64,000 bases of DNA, from assembly GCF_009690905.1 (NCBI RefSeq), contig NZ_VOSW01000005.1, forward strand, positions 92,842 through 156,841, in the 5' to 3' direction. The position numbers and the translations under genes were made by a program. Of the stretch, positions 63,943 to 64,000 are shown piece by piece (positions within the stretch are counted from its first letter, which is position 1; the number at the start of each line of letters is the position of its first letter). Source of the DNA: Paraburkholderia madseniana. Its GTDB lineage: Bacteria > Pseudomonadota > Gammaproteobacteria > Burkholderiales > Burkholderiaceae. Under the pieces are notes generated by a model that ran no database searches, was not told where the DNA came from, and saw only the letters and a program-made list of their open reading frames with translations.

Positions 63943-64000
63943 TTAAACCCTGCGTGACGCAGCGCTTCCTCAGCGGCCTCGTGGTCTTGAACCGATGTTC
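63943..64000 (-). CDS. C-terminal end of a gene that continues beyond the window
   Basis: On the minus strand, the frame ending at TAA 63943-63945 reads VQDHEAAEEALRHAGFKQ, which looks like a genuine helical protein C-terminus. Too little is visible to name a family. Confidence 0.45.

Overview
The window is about 64 kb of GC-rich DNA from a Burkholderiaceae beta-proteobacterium, most likely Paraburkholderia/Burkholderia sensu lato. The basis is the codon usage, the DUF4148, DUF2909 and multi-BON small proteins, the DhpA-like hydroxyproline cluster and a two-domain QuiC. No species can be assigned from the sequence alone, and no rRNA, tRNA or CRISPR array was found.

Region 1 (1-15.3 kb) looks like ordinary metabolic chromosome. 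It holds the end of an ECF sigma gene with its anti-sigma factor, an FAD amine oxidase-like gene and a TetR regulator. A quinate/shikimate catabolic locus follows: aroQ, a quinate/shikimate dehydrogenase and an MFS importer on the minus strand, divergent from a two-domain 3-dehydroshikimate dehydratase. Next is a 4-hydroxyproline catabolic locus: a PAS-AraC regulator, a three-subunit D-hydroxyproline dehydrogenase, hydroxyproline 2-epimerase and a divergent DapA-family deaminase. Three copies of one 12-16 bp motif lie in the divergent promoter of that locus.

Region 2 (15.4-20 kb) is a patchwork of mobile or addiction DNA: an orphan winged-helix domain, a double winged-helix protein with a translationally coupled small protein, ccdAB, an XRE regulator and a broken P27-type phage terminase small subunit.

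Region 3 (20-40.8 kb) is the unusual part, an accessory stress/energy island. It encodes an isocitrate-dehydrogenase-family paralogue, a second FabZ, a complete second RpoD-type sigma factor, three spermidine-synthase-like paralogues (one with an in-frame TAA), an HPr-like protein lacking both phosphorylation residues, a DUF1275 membrane protein and a CZB-like protein. It also carries a six-gene hydrogenase-4-like (Hyf/Ehr) membrane operon whose large subunit has lost all four Ni-binding cysteines. A universal stress protein gene is broken by TAA. Three nearly identical AT-rich palindromes (ATGATAAY-N3-ATTATCAT) lie in promoter regions of the island and may unite it as a regulon.

Region 4 (42.2-48.2 kb) is an arsenic/organoarsenical island: a divergent PAT-like acetyltransferase, then arsR-arsI-arsC-acr3-arsC-arsH-MFS-GNAT. 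Region 5 (48.5-58.4 kb) holds a quinone-reductase/LysR pair and a CoA-dependent acid-utilisation locus (acyl-CoA synthetase, enoyl-CoA hydratase, MFS, IclR, with two matching IclR-like operators). It also has a hydroxyacyl-CoA dehydrogenase remnant, a LysR/SDR pair and a YciI/muconolactone-isomerase-like protein. Region 6 (58.4-64 kb) is sparsely coding and decaying: DUF4148, broken higA, a frameshifted conserved gene, an HPF/RaiA-like protein and a frameshifted BON-domain gene, plus a run of three strong hairpins.
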